64,000 bases of DNA from assembly GCA_944989445.1 (NCBI GenBank), contig CALYLW010000012.1:847001-911000 (forward strand). Reading direction: 5' to 3'. This document shows, one piece after another, positions 1 through 12,515 of the stretch (the first letter of the stretch is position 1; each line of letters begins with the position of its first letter). The translations under genes were made by a program, and so were the position numbers. The DNA is from Ampullaceana balthica. Lineage: Eukaryota > Mollusca > Gastropoda > Lymnaeidae. Under the pieces are notes generated by a model. It did not search any database. It had not been told where the DNA came from and worked only from the letters and a program-made list of their open reading frames with translations.

Positions 1-1945
1 AAAATTATAGTTTTCAAATGAAATCAAATCCCAGGTATTTGTATGTTTTTAAAAATATTTGGCGAAAAGCTAATTCTGAATAAGCTGAAAATAAATCCAG
101 TTGCTATAGTTTTTTCTATTTACTATATATGCAACATTCGGTAGTGTTTAAAACCCAAATAATAATATTTATAAATACAACATTCGTTGGTAATATAAAT
201 GATTTTTACAATTTGCAAAAAAATTTGTAGTTATACAATTTTGGATATTCATATATTTTCTAAAATATTTCTTAATTTTGCTATAATTAGTAACTTTTAA
301 TTGTATTTTTCGCCTTTTCGTAATATTTTGTAAGAAATTTCAAAACACAACAATTCATTTGTTACATTGGCAAGAACAAAATCGTAATTTTGTAATGTTT
401 AAGATAAGACAAGAAAAGATAAGATATTGGAATTACTGATACAAGTATTTGGAATAAAGGTAATAAAAATACGATAATTTTAAAAATTTAATATTTGCGT
501 ACTGAAATATATTTTGATATATGTAGTTAACCTTAAAGAATTAATCATTGTTGTTGTTTTTTTACTCTGAAATGGTACTTTATCTTCGTATCTTAAGGAA
601 TGGGATATTACTTTAAAACATTCCATGTTTTACTCACACATATGTACGTTTTTTACATTCAACGAAATTGAACGGTAATATTTACTTTTACTTATCGGGT
701 AACTTCATGTCGCAGAAATGTCATTGCAAAGCATTTGCAATGTTAACGGTACAATTTTAATTTCTGAGTTAGGCCAGAGGTTTCAGGTTTCTGTTCAATC
801 AAACATATCGGATTGTTACAAACGAAGGTTATTTTCTTTGTTGTAAATTTATTCATACGTGTACATATCATGTATTTCAAAAAAAAAGGAAATAATATTC
901 CTTGAGTTTGAGCTTTATAATAAAAAAAATATTCTCTTAGAGACAAGCAGGTGATGATGTAATATTATAGTTAAATATCATTGTTATTAGCACAAACATT
1001 TGATGACATGGTATAACAAGGAGAAAGTTGCGTACACAAACCCTAGCTGTATTTAGCTGAAGCCCTCAATCATACACGAAAACAGAGACACAGACATTCG
1101 ACAAACTGCGTTCAGACTACTTTTAAAAGTTAACGGAAACCGGTAATATGTTTGAACTTCATCGAATATGCAACGATTAAAACAAGCCCATTAGGAATTT
1201 AAAGTCATAACACTAGGCTACGCTTATGTTGAATAATACTTGTGTTGGTTAATATGTCTGCGGGGAAGGTACACAAATTAAACGCATCGCGCCAACACTA
1301 TTACATTAGTACCCGGATTGGAGGTTGGCAAATAAAGGCAGATGAAACAGTCCAGAAAAAAAGATAGTCCACCCTGCGTTTTTCACAATCTAGAGCAGTG
1401 AAAGAAGAGCTCCACGTTCATATCTCACCTGCATGCATAGGCGGATGTGAAGGTATCCAGTTTAAAAAACAAAAAAGATATTAACAATAATAAAAACAAA
1501 CAAATCCTTAAGCTTGCCGTGGTTGTAAAAACGTAATAAAGAAATTGTTAGTGTTTAAAAAAAAGTATGTTAAGTAAACACGCTATTTCCTAATTTTGTT
1601 CTTCAAAGAAACTGTTTTCTACTCTTCAATAAAAGGATTTAACTGCCTTTTGAGCAACGGATCAACACACTGTTTGTATTGTTCTATAGATTGTGAAACT
1701 GAGATTAAGAATATCTTACAACGTTTACTCAAGTTAGTTACAATAATAATAAAAAATAATAATAACATAATGTAACTTTATCTTAATCCCTGTTTAGATA
1801 CAAACGATGTAACTGAGAGAGGGTAGGGGACCCATCAAGTACCCAAAAAAAATGTTTTTTTTTGTGTCTATCTTTAAAAAAAATCATTTGTTTAAAACAG
1901 ATGCTTGATAGCAAAACTTTTTAAAGCGCTTGTTTGGGACCCCTA
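1..1945. other. AT-rich DNA, no gene seen
   Basis: No open frame in this stretch has a recognisable domain. I see homopolymer A and T runs and short ATA/AAT runs, but no repeat boundary, RNA gene or splice-bounded exon that I can defend. Confidence 0.6.
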
Positions 1946-2461
1946 CTCATTCCCTTTGCCAGTCAGGAATAACCCTTGGTGACGCCACTGCCCCAACGAC
2001 AACGTCTGAAATGAACCAGCAACTCACGACACATGGACCATTGGCAGAACCACATGCCAGCGTCGAGGGACAGCTCTTCCACCGCGGACTCTGATGACCC
2101 ATTGCTGGAGGGATGACCTCGGTGTCAGGAGACGGCTCTGCAGAATAAATAGCCAAGAGGACACTGGGGCTTGTCTATCGCTCATTTGGAAATGACCCCC
2201 CCCCCATCTCCACCCCCTGTGGTTACATAAAAAATATTGTGTATGGTCTCAGTGACATAATCAGATCATTGATATTCGTGTCATTTTTTAACAAAGGGAA
2301 TATGGATTGTTTTTTTTTAAAGCGTAATCAGAATGCGAATGATAGTGCAATACTTTTGACCACTCTTGACTCAAGGGACGGCGAGAGAAAATTTGACCTT
2401 GACCGTGTGAACAAAATTGATCATACATGATCTCCATTTGCAAATTTACATTTGTGACGGA

Positions 2462-2700
2462 GCAAAAACATTGCATTGGGATGATGTTAAATAATTGAGT
2501 TCCAAATTAGATACATCAATAAATAAGTATGTTTTCTATGGAAAAAAACATGACAATGGAATGATGTTAAATAATTGAATTCCACATTAGATACATCAAT
2601 AAATAAGTATGTTTTCTATGGAAAAAAACATTAAAATGGAATGATGTTAAGTAATTGAATTCCACATTAGATACATCAATAAATAATTATGTTTTCTATT
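2462..2700. repeat. 80-bp minisatellite, 3 copies
   Basis: Three direct copies with an exact 80-bp period: the anchor ATGATGTTAA occurs at 2481, 2561 and 2641. Copies 2 and 3 are nearly identical, and copy 1 has a few substitutions. Each unit carries GATACATCAATAAATAA followed by GTTTTCTAT. There are no unique spacers, so this is a tandem minisatellite and not a CRISPR-like array. The array stops abruptly after the third GTTTTCTAT. Confidence 0.9.
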
Positions 2701-3445
2701 AAAACGTTCTTAGATTTGGAGTTTTGACAATAAAAGGCAGGATAACATAGTTAATTTGAATAAATGGAAAACACTTCCTAACGTCTGCAAGACTAGTTTG
2801 TCTAATTACATTAAGTAACGTTGAAATCTATTTTTATATGTTCTTTATAAAAAAACAACAATGGAGAAAAAGAAAAATTCCTGCAAAAATAAATAAACAA
2901 ATAAATAAATACAGGAGATGATTTGCGAACTTTGCCGTCTTCCCATTCAAAGTCTTTATCTTAATCAGAATCGCTATAAGCGCTAACCCACTACAGTTCA
3001 TTTGTTGCCACAAGTTTTTTCCCAGCTACACAAATGTGCCATTAATTTAAACGTGTTTTTTTTCAACGGAGCAGCATATTCATTACATTTCCATTTCTTA
3101 GAATATACAAAAAATGTATTCGGCACAAACCGCGTATATTGCAGTTGAAAAATTGTAATTTAGAGCATACATGTAAAAAATTTATTCACTGTTGTTATTG
3201 TTAACTAGTTTGTGCTGAGGCGCCGTGGCGCCTGTGGCGCCCCCTTTTTAAGGGCGCCTATGGCGCCCACCTTTTTCAAAAGCCCAACTAACTTGTCCTT
3301 GTATGATTAATACGTAGTATAAAACTTTCTTAAATGTACACAAAGTTTTTATAATAGTTTTTCTGTTTGTTTGTTGCAAAAGACCAAGTAACTTATCCTT
3401 GTATGATAAATACGAAATATTCCTGAAATGTACACAAAGTATAAA

Positions 3446-3897
3446 ACTATATAATTTGCAATTGTCACGCAAGTCAGTAGTGTCTGTCAGTCAGTCCTGA
3501 CTCTACTAATTTTAGAAAGCAGGGAAAACCAAATTACTGCACCAATGCACCAAAAGGTGTGCAAATTAAAGATGCGCTGTAAAAAATATTATATGACGCC
3601 ATTGTTTTCGAAATATTTTAATTTTGGAAAGGGAACATTGTAAAAAGAGAATTAGATGGTGGTTAATTATAAAATTAAAAAAACAAACGGGATGCCTTAG
3701 GCGCCCTGCAACGCCTATTATAAAATACATTGTGTACATATCAGAAAGTTTAATATTTCGTATTTATCAAACAAGGACAAGATAGTCGGGCTTTTGAAAA
3801 AGGTCGGCGCCGTAGGCGCCCTAAAAAAGTGCATTTTTTAATAAAACTAATAGATTTCAGCTGAAAACTTCCGTCATTTTGGACGGGTGTAATCTAG
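3446..3897 (+). mobile_element. Short non-autonomous Helitron, copy 1 of a tandem pair
   Basis: Starts ACTATATAATTTGC and ends with a CCGTCA...GACGGG hairpin (TGACGG altered to GGACGG here) about 9 nt before CTAG at 3894-3897. It is about 450 bp, with no coding frame and no terminal inverted repeats. The interior has a block containing ATGACGCCATTGTTTTCG and a GGCGCC-rich segment near the 3' end. The next element starts about 4 bp after its CTAG, in the same orientation. Confidence 0.75.
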
Positions 3898-3901
3898 TTA
3901 A

Positions 3902-4339
3902 ACTATATAATTTGCAATTGTCCCGCAAGTAGTGTCTGTCAGTCAGTCCTGACGCTACTAATTTTAGAATGCAGGGAAAACCAAATTACTGCACCAAAGC
4001 ATCAAAAGGTGTGCAAATTAAATATGCGCTGTATATGACGTCATTGTTTTCGCTCATATTTTAATTATGGAAAAGGTAACATTGTAAAAAGAGAATTAGA
4101 TGATAGTTAATTATAAAATCAAGAAATAAACGGGGTGCCGTAGGCGCCCTGCAACCCCTATTATAAAATACTTTGTGTACATTTCAGAAAGTTTAATATT
4201 TCGTATTTATCAAACAAGGACAAGTTAGTTGGGCTTTTGAAAAAGTTCGGCGCCTTAGGCACCCTAAAAAAAGTTCATTTTTATAAAATAAATAGATTTC
4301 AGCTGAAAACTTCCGTCATTTTTGACGGGTGTACGCTAG
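3902..4339 (+). mobile_element. Short non-autonomous Helitron, copy 2 of a tandem pair
   Basis: Starts ACTATATAATTTGC at about 3902 and ends CTAG at 4336-4339. The 3' hairpin is perfect: CCGTCA, loop TTTT, TGACGG. It is ~438 bp and co-linear with the 3446 copy. The flank after CTAG begins with T and is AT-rich, as expected for Helitron insertion sites. It has no coding potential. Confidence 0.8.
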
Positions 4340-4579
4340 TGTATATAATATTTTTTTACAGTGCCAATCACCACACGATTTTTAAGTAATTTTAGAAAGC
4401 AGCGCACCCAATTACTGCACCAAAAAAATAACTCTTTGAGTCAGTCAGCACTGTTTACAACACGAATGCTGACGTCATAGGTTTGTGCATGTTTGGTTAA
4501 TGTTAATCTGGAAACCAAAAGGATTATGATTTAGTGTTAGGTCAAAGTCAGCGATAATTAAGCGTAAATATATATATGA

Positions 4580-5024
4580 CTAGCGTACACCCGTCAAAAA
4601 TGACGGAAGTTTTCAGCTGAAATCTATTTATTTTATAAAAAATGCACTTTTTTTAAGCGCGCCTACGGCACCGACCTTTTTCAAAAGCCCAACTAACTTT
4701 TCCTTGTTTGATAAATACGAAATATTAAACTTTCTAAAATGTACATGACAAAGTATTTTATAATAGAGGTTGCAGGGCGCCTGTGGCGCCCCGTTTATTT
4801 TTTAATTTTACAATTAACCACCATCTAATTCTCTTTTAACAATGTTCCCTTTTCCAAATTTAAAATATGAGCTAAATCAATGACGTCATATAATATTTTT
4901 TACAACGCATCTTTAATTTGCACACCTTTTCGTGCATTGGTGCAGTAAATTGGGTTTTCATGCTTTCTAAAATTAGTAGCGTCAGGACAGACTAGACTTG
5001 CGTGACAATTGCAAATTATATAGT
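4580..5024 (-). mobile_element. Short non-autonomous Helitron, reverse orientation
   Basis: Reverse-strand copy of the 3446/3902 family. CTAG is at 4580-4583, followed on the plus strand by the perfect CCGTCA/TGACGG hairpin, and the 5' terminus GCAAATTATATAGT (reverse of ACTATATAATTTGC) is at 5011-5024. On the minus strand its 3' CTAG runs directly into the 5' end of the GGCGCC element at 4578, so these two are also arranged head to tail. Confidence 0.8.
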
Positions 5025-6087
5025 TTTATTATTGAGTTTTTTTTAAATTTCGAATGAGTTATATTTTCAAAATTATGTCATTTGCAGTGAATAAATCCTG
5101 CAATGACATATTAAAATCATTATTGTGTTGCAAAATAACAAAGGTGAAAGTTTAATTTTTAAATTTTCACAAACAAACTGTTATGTTTGTCACCATTGCT
5201 AAATGATCAAAGTGATCTTTAAAGACCTAATCGGGTTAGCTAACAAATTTAATATATTCCCTGAAGTAGAAGGATAATTGTTGAACAAGATTTAAGGTAA
5301 GAATTGAATAGATTTACGGGTGACAATATTTTTAATAAGAAGACATTATTTAGTATGGAATTAAAATCACACTAGCATATAATTCTTAAAACAAACAGTA
5401 TTTCAGACATCACCAAAAAGTCTCTGATTATATCTTCAGCGCAAATTAATTTGTACAAATTCAAAAGAACCGGTATTCACAAGCTTACGTTAAATATGAA
5501 GAATTTTAATAGATTACATTAATCATTTTGTTGAAAAAAAAGCATTGTTATAGACAGAGAAATGGATCATTTGAAAGCGTTGAAATCTAGTTTTAAAGAT
5601 ACCTTTTGGCTTCAAAATGAAATTTATAAGAATATTTAAAGCGCATATATTCTTTTAAATATTTTTTTTTCTTTTCTAAGATAAGTAACATGCTAAAAGT
5701 CATAAATAAAGGATACATACCTTTATCGAAGAGATATTTAAAACATGAAATGTGCATCTTTCGAAAGCTTTAAACGCTAGGAATAACCCTGATGCGATTC
5801 TCTAGGAACCAAATATCAACAGGCTCTATCTGAGTTAAACAAGCGCTCTGAACATTCATTTTTCGCCTTAAAGTCTTTCAATATCTTAATTAGGTCGCGT
5901 CGACATCATGACATAAAAGTCATCTTCCTTTTACAAGATTTCATTTAACGGTTAAAAAATATTTATTCTCCCTTATTACGGGACTGAAGAGTTAATAAAT
6001 GAATAGGACCTCAACGTTTAACAAAAAATTACTTATTAAAAAAAACCATATAGAATGTTTTTGCGATAAAGCCTATAAATAAATTAT
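5025..6087. other. AT-rich DNA, no gene seen
   Basis: No domain-bearing frame, RNA gene or repeat edge recognised. Confidence 0.55.
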
Positions 6088-6282
6088 AAGATACACAAAC
6101 GAGTTGTGTGATCATAATACAAAGGAAAACTGTATGTATCGACTAATACACAAGTAGACGGGTTGGCTCATTCCTTCATCAGTACATATAACTTAAACAA
6201 GTGTTAAATTAGTACTTGTGTATTAGTCAATAATTGAAGCTTTCATTTATTGTCTCGATCACTCAAATAGATTGTGTATCTT
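6088..6282. mobile_element. Foldback MITE-like element, 195 bp
   Basis: The outer inverted repeat AAGATACACAA (6088-6098) matches TTGTGTATCTT (6272-6282), and the similarity extends a few bases outward. A second, perfect 16-bp inverted repeat, GACTAATACACAAGTA (6141-6156) against TACTTGTGTATTAGTC (6213-6228), lies inside. The whole sequence can fold into one long hairpin with a ~56-nt central loop. It has no coding frame. The target duplication is not clear (possibly TA). Confidence 0.6.
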
Positions 6283-6432
6283 GTATTTTATCTAAAATAC
6301 ACCGGAATTCCTCATAATTATTTTATTTTTAAAAACCTTACCATCGACGCAAATCGTACACCTAAGTACGCTTGACCTTAACACATGAGAACAATTAGTT
6401 TTATACATGCATTTTAATCATTGTTAAAAACT

Positions 6433-6930
6433 AGGGCTGGTACTGATTAAAATAATTTGTTCAATTAATCAGGAAAATATTTAATCGATTAATTTTGATT
6501 AATGCTGATTAAAAAATGTGTTCGACTAATCAGGAAAATATTAATCGATTAATTTCAATTAATGATAACTTTATAGTGCCTATATTAATCCAGTTAACTC
6601 GCGATTCATTATTTCGTGACATCGGTTTAGTCGTGGTAATTCCATGGATCCCAAATTTTTATCTGTAACACAGCAAATTCGTTCTGCTATGCAAGAAATA
6701 AAGATGAAAAACGTTTATTTTTACACATGCACGTCCCAAAAAAAAATTATAATAATAATACGAGGGAAAAGTATATAAATAATAAAAAAATATTAATTAT
6801 TAATAAATTGGAAAAAAATATTTAAAATATTTTCTTAAATGTTAATGGAATTTTAATAAATCAAATTAATTTTAATCGATTAAAATGTTTAACGTTCAAT
6901 CTATTAATTAATTGTTAATTACCACAGACC
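6433..6930 (+). mobile_element. AGGGCTGGTACTGAT-type MITE, long copy
   Basis: Begins AGGGCTGGTACTGATT, is very rich in ATTAATCGATTAA motifs, and ends near ACCACAGACCTATT, a decayed form of the CGCAGCCCT end seen at 36213. Internal landmarks shared with the copies at 35869, 40305 and 44500 are GCGATTCATTATTTCG and CTGCTATGCAAGAAATAA. It is non-coding. A hAT-type origin is suggested by the AGGGCTG...CAGCCCT ends but not proved. Confidence 0.6.
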
Positions 6931-7071
6931 TATTAAAAATGAATTGTTTTTATGAATTGTATTTTATTGACAATGCTTGTAGGCCTCCGGATTTACTATT
7001 AAGGTAATCATGAAATGGAAATTGCACGCGTAAATCAGAAAAAAGATTCAATGAACTCAGTAGACATTCAG

Positions 7072-7200
7072 GGCTGCCAGTCGGTTGAACTCAAAACGAT
7101 CACTGAATTCCCGTCTGAATATCAAGTCAACTCAAGTCCATCCACTGAATTCCCGGCTGCCAGTCGGTTCAACTTAAGACGATCCACCTGTTGCCCGGCT
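7072..7200. repeat. Diverged ~83-bp direct duplication
   Basis: GGCTGCCAGTCGGTT occurs at 7072 and again at 7155, each followed by similar sequence (CAACTTAAGACGATCCAC against GAACTCAAAACGATCAC). An 80-codon open frame runs through both copies but shows no domain. Confidence 0.6.
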
Positions 7201-7259
7201 AAAGTTCAAGTAAAAGCAAGACCATTCATAATTTTTTTGTTTTATGTGATTTGTTAATA

Positions 7260-10200
7260 TTTAAAAATGTTTAACTTCCTTTGAAACTCATCTATTTCAA
7301 TTGTGTTGGATTTTGTTTGTCCTTTTCATTTTTGTGTTTTTTAATATATTTTTTTAGATAGAGGACAATTAAAAATTCCCACAATCTCGTTAATTTTACA
7401 TTCACTGTTGAGCAATAGGCTGAAAAATTCCTTTTTGATGTTGGACGACATACTTATTTAAATTTCGTAATTTTTTTTTAAAGATCTTCTGTTCTTTCGT
7501 TTTCTGCTCAGGACGAAAAATATTTTGAAGATGTATTTTTGTCTACAAACTTTCTGTCCAGGTCTAAGATTTTTGAGCGGCTATCTTCATTCTTCTTAAC
7601 ATACAAGAACAATCGCACATCTTGGTCTTAGGCTGAGTGTCATATCTCCCCCCCCCCTTTATATTTCTAACACCATTCGACACGTGACTAAATTTGACTT
7701 GCTAATACATATGCACCATAAAAAGGGCGGTAGCAGTTATAATTAAATTTATGGATATTTCAATTGCACGCAAAGGAACCAATATTTTAAATCGTGCAAT
7801 TCCGCATCATTTTCTCGTACTGTGTCGATCCACGAGTGTTCTGACCGTCGTCTACAGTCAGGATCCTGGTTAATGAATGCATTAACATTTCATCACCAGA
7901 TTCTATCGAGTGGACAGACAGCTGAAATGGTCAGTCCAAGTCTCGCAGGACGGAGACAAGGAAATGGAGAAAGGAAAGAAAGAAAAGGTGGCTACGTTCA
8001 ATTAGGAATGCGAAGGACATGATGTCAAGCAAGGGTTTTAAAATACTGGTTTTATATTGCATCGCTGTTAATAGACTCGTCGTAAACCAGGCTAAGCTTT
8101 AGAGGACTTAACTTTCTCATCAAAGAAAAGTTAAACAACACTCCGGATAAATTGGTTTCGTGAAAAATTATTTTTAAAAACGTAAAATGTTGAGAATTTA
8201 ACTTGACAATACGCTATGCAAATTGGATTTTAAAAATAAATAAATTGTAAATTGTGTGTCTATGGCAAAAAGATTTCAATTTTTTTTTGGATAGTTACAT
8301 GATAACACAGTTACAATAGCATGTCATGAAAAATCTTTACATTGCTTGTCGTTTTAAAATGACATATCTCTGAACCGTGCTCATGAACTGTTTGGTAATT
8401 GTTATTTTCGATCGGCCTTGAACACATGTTGGTCAAAAATATAATTTTCATTACAAACAAAAATATCTCTCACTATATAAAATTTTGCTTTAATTGGAGA
8501 AAATTTAATTGGAAATTTAATTAATTTAATTAATTTAAATTTAATTGCTCCGTTCTTAGAATACATCAAGTTGATCTGTCAAGTTTTTAAAAACAATGTT
8601 AAAAAACAAGGCTCAAATTTAAATTCCAATCCGACATGATCGTCTCAATAAAACACCAACTCTCCACCAGTTATGAGAGGAATCACTACACTGCCCCTCA
8701 ATAAACTTGTTTGAACCGCTCACAGCATTTTAAGAGCTTTAAATGCGATATCCTTCATGATCGCAAACACGGACATCGAGAGATCGACCCCAGCTCAGAT
8801 ATTTTATCACCCAGAAATCGGATGTAAATGGGAAATCGATATTTAAATTAACGTATACTACCAAGGATCGATTACATTGTCTGCCAGTGTGACGTACGCG
8901 AATTGAAAAAAAAATTAGGATTGGAAAAACATTTTGGTGGTGGGAGAGGGTGAGATGAATTGTTTGTGATACCAAGATGAAGTCATGTTCAGGACGCCAC
9001 CCCCCCCCTTTTGGGAAGGGATCAATAGCCCACCGGGCCGGCTGAAATATAGTTTGTGTTTTAATTAGGTTTGACCAAACAACCGTGATGAAGCGAAAGA
9101 TAGTCGCCGTAAAACATCATCGCCGATAATAAAATTGAATAATCTGGCAAGGTAAGGAGAGGTAACACAAGGTGGAGGGGGGGTCGGTGAAGGGGTGGGG
9201 CTGATATGGGCTTGGTGCAGAGGAAGGGAGGGAATCGATAAAATCGTTTTGATGACTGAACGTTAAATCTGTCGGAGCTTGGGACAGCCGGATAGTTGGG
9301 TTGGCAAAAAGAAGGGAGCTGTTGGGGGCGGGGATATTTAAAGATGAAGAGACTGAATACATACATCAAGGGGAACATTTGAAAGACTTTACTACAGGAC
9401 AGTTCTCATAATTGAGAGCTCTTGAGAGTTTAGAAAGATATTTACCTATAAAGTACGTTTTTTGCTTTATAATAATTTGAAAAGTAGAAGGGAGCTGATG
9501 ACCTTCGGAAACACGTGTTAAAAGGGTCAATGTATGGGATATTACCTTCCGGGTAAACGGTGTAAATTTATGTGATTTATCCTGACGGGTAAAAAGTGTG
9601 AATGTATGTGATATATCCTGATGGTGTAAAATAATTTACCAAGAGATTTGTTTCTGATGTCATGTGTCGACTAAGAATTTTATTTTTGTTAATTATACAT
9701 CCATTTAAACTATTCCAAACCAACTTACCATTTCTGAGATTCATGAAAACGTATTTTAAATAAAGTCGTTCTTTCGTTCTAATGCGAATAACCTACCTCA
9801 TTCGAAAGAGATGACATAAAAAATATTAAGCCTAATTTGGAGGTAAAAATACAAAGAGACGAGTGTAGTTTTCCTTTATATTAGTGTCTTATTTCAATTG
9901 TTCTTTAAAAATGTTGAGAGTCAATCCCGTATGCGCTTGCGTACTCACAAATAGCACTAACCATTATTCCACCCTTTTACCATTTCCTTGCTGTTAACCT
10001 GTTAGTTGGTACAAGAGCCTCGTTTAGATACCCGAGGTGACGTAATCCCCACTTGCTTTCAACGCCGGATGGTGACACTGCTGCATAAAAGGTCCTCGGA
10101 TTATGTTTGACTTTAAGGCCAGCAATAACAAAAATCTTCAGCTTTACAAGCCGAGATTTTTTTAAGAGTGTTGTTTTTTTCTGAATAAGAGAAAAATACA

Positions 10201-12200
10201 AGTTTACATTGCTTTGTGTTCGATAGATTATATCAAATGAGAGTAGCGTGAAAATTCTACCTTTCTATCTATAATAAATCCATTTATTGAATTAAAATTT
10301 TTCTTCAAAATTAACCATATTATTGTTTCAAATAAAGCTTTATATTATTTTACAGCATGTCTTTGGAGAATGAAATACAGCGAATATTTTCCCATTATAT
10401 TGAAACAAGAAGTGTAGATGCATCGACTGGTTGTTGGAGATTAAAAAGAACAAACGTTTTAAGTTTGTATAGGTTTTGATTTATAATTGTTATTGTTTCA
10501 TTAACTTTTGAGCTACACCAGTATTACCCCTGCGCCTCCACACCTCTTTCACGGTGACCATCGCGTCACGCACTCTTCCTCGATCCCACCTTTCCGTGTA
10601 TTCTTATTTTGCCATCAACTTAAGGTTAAACTGGGGCTAAGGCTAGCGTGACGTCCAGACTTAAAACGTCACTCTCGGGAACCAGGAAGCGACGGAACTA
10701 CAGTCCAATGGTACATCATGACTTCAGACCAACATGTTCACCCAGGATGATTGTAGGAGTAAGGGAGTGGGGGGGGGCAAGGATGTGATGAGCAGAGATT
10801 CAGTGACGACGTGTTCTGCAGCGTTGAGTACATTCAAAGTAGCCGAGTGTTACACAAAAACTTGGGATTACAAAATTTGTTTAATAGTATAGCTGAATTG
10901 TGTTATTCAATGTTTAGAATTTAAACATTGGCGATGGCGGTATTGTTATCTGAAAATTCAAAGGTTTGGTAGAATCATAAATAGGCTCCACACTGACAAA
11001 AAGAATGTTAATATCTAAGACAAAATTAACATTCTGATTGTATATATGTTTTGAACATTCTGGCTTCTATGTACAGGAGTATAAACAGACACATGAATCT
11101 CTTTGGAGGTTATAGTCTTTTGGGCTCTTATGAACCGGCTTAAAATTACTGCGTCGTAGCTCAGCATAAGGGCATCGCCATACATATATTCGTCCACAGA
11201 TGAATACAATTGTTCCGAACATTGAAAAAGACGCACAATGATAAAACTGCTCGTTTAAATCCTCACATCCTATATGCCGTACCGCTGCGATTTAGAAGAA
11301 ATGTTTTATTTAAAACTGAAACTAACAAAAAAATAGTAATTGAAATGCTATACAAATGAGCCGGTAAAAGGTCATGAAGTACGCCAACAGAGTTGATAAA
11401 ACTGCCATACAAATATAAAATGTTAACACCGCTGTTAATTCAGGAATAACATCATTGTGAACATTACCTTTAACGTCATTTTTAAAATCATGGCTAGAAT
11501 CATAATTAACATAACTGATAATGTCATGCAGGAGATCATGTTTAACAATGTGATTAATGTCATTGTCATTGTCAACATCACATGACTAACGTAATGATAA
11601 ACATTTGTTAGTGGATTTGAAATCTCTATCATGTGTCGTTGTTTTTTTTTAATCTATAAAAAATAAAATTAGCGATGATAAAAATTATCTTCTATCAATC
11701 TCATCTCGTTTTCGACGCACGATATTTTTTAAGCAACAATTTAAAAATGAAAGAGCACAAATCTCCTGCAATCTACTGTTTCCGTCACTTTAAACGGGCT
11801 GCATAACAAGAGGTAATAGTGTTATAGCCAGGAGGCCGTGCGAGGGATTCATCACTGACGCTAATAATAACACGGTTTCTTTAACAACCGGCTATATTCA
11901 TTGCTTTCATGACACAAGAATGGGTTAAACTTCCAGTAATTGCCACTTGTATACATAAAGTAGGCTGGGATATTTATGGTTGTACAATGTCACCTCTACT
12001 AAAGTGCATTGCAGATTTTTCTAAATAAAATTGTCCTTTGGTCAAAGGTACTTTATTATCAGTTCTTTAGCACATTGTAACTTATTGAACTTGTTATGGT
12101 GTATAGAGACCGGTTTTCTAAATTAAACAGTCTATTTTTCTGGATCACATTGTAATATTTTCTTTGTTTACTGCTACACATAATATGATTTTAAGTACTA
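7260..12200. other. Long stretch without a recognisable gene
   Basis: I find no domain-bearing frame here. Visible items are a C-run and G-run patch near 8997-9010 and 9175-9200, three diverged ~40-bp repeats at about 9531-9626 (TGTGATTTATCCTGACGGGT and variants), and a degenerate CAT/ATG-rich low-complexity tract at 11440-11600. The overlapping open frames at 9061-9378 lack family features and sit in low-complexity sequence. Confidence 0.5.
9531..9626. repeat. Three diverged ~40-bp tandem repeats
   Basis: Successive variants of TGTGATNTATCCTGACGGGT followed by AAANAGTGTNAAT occur three times in a row. The last copy is truncated. Confidence 0.55.
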
Positions 12201-12211
12201 ACAATAATAAC

Positions 12212-12242
<31 letters not shown>
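12201..12242. repeat. (AAT)n microsatellite
   Basis: ACAATAATAACAATAAT passing into a pure AAT run, followed by related GTT/GTA triplets to about 12290. Confidence 0.95.
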
Positions 12243-12245
<3 letters not shown>

Positions 12246-12331
12246 GTAGTTGTTGTTGTAGTAGTTGTATTAGTAATAGTAGTTATAATTAAAATAATGA
12301 TACATATTTCAAAAATTCATAAATACATAAA

Positions 12332-12515
12332 ACTATATAATTTGCAATTGTCACGCAAGTCAGTCTGTCCTGGCGCTATGCGAGGTAACTCCCAATGAAA
12401 AAATATTAAAATGTTGGTTTCGAGATTAAGAAAATGTGTTTCTCGCCATAAAATATTGTGACGTGACGTCATTATTCGAGCTTTTATTAATGTATGAAGG
12501 GAACGAAGTAATAAA
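12332..12515 (+). mobile_element. Short Helitron, 5' part only
   Basis: Starts ACTATATAATTTGCAATTG with TCACGCAAGTCAGTCTG following, as in the elements at 3446 and 58058. It then carries the TTCGAGATTAA...TTTCTCGCC...GACGTCATT block found in reverse at 16140-16210. There is no hairpin-CTAG 3' end; the family F array starts about 6 bp after the last recognisable part. It is a truncated copy. Confidence 0.6.

Larger units (their letters stand above)
3205..4578 (-). mobile_element. GGCGCC-type short Helitron, split by an insertion
   Basis: The 3' end lies on the minus strand at 3205: CTAG preceded by a GGCGCC-rich hairpin, matching the elements that end at 26568, 27264 and 27732. The 5' part is 4340-4578, whose minus strand starts ATATATTTACGCTTAATTAT like those same elements. 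Between the halves lie two plus-strand Helitrons (3446-3897 and 3902-4339). Removing them would rejoin a segment like that seen uninterrupted near 27440. It has no coding capacity, so it must have been moved by enzymes encoded elsewhere. Helitron assignment rests on the hairpin-plus-CTAG 3' end and the lack of terminal inverted repeats. Confidence 0.65.

Noticed and set aside
1947..2156. 69-codon minus frame in a GC-rich patch
   Set aside because: Adjoins a transposon-like end; no family features and no splice context.
2462..2700. Regular 80-bp repeats resembling an array with spacers
   Set aside because: Whole units are repeated without variable spacers and the DNA is eukaryotic, so this is not CRISPR.
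9061..9378. Two overlapping minus frames of 105 and 81 codons
   Set aside because: Proline/serine-rich translation of G-rich low-complexity DNA; no domain; two frames equally open.
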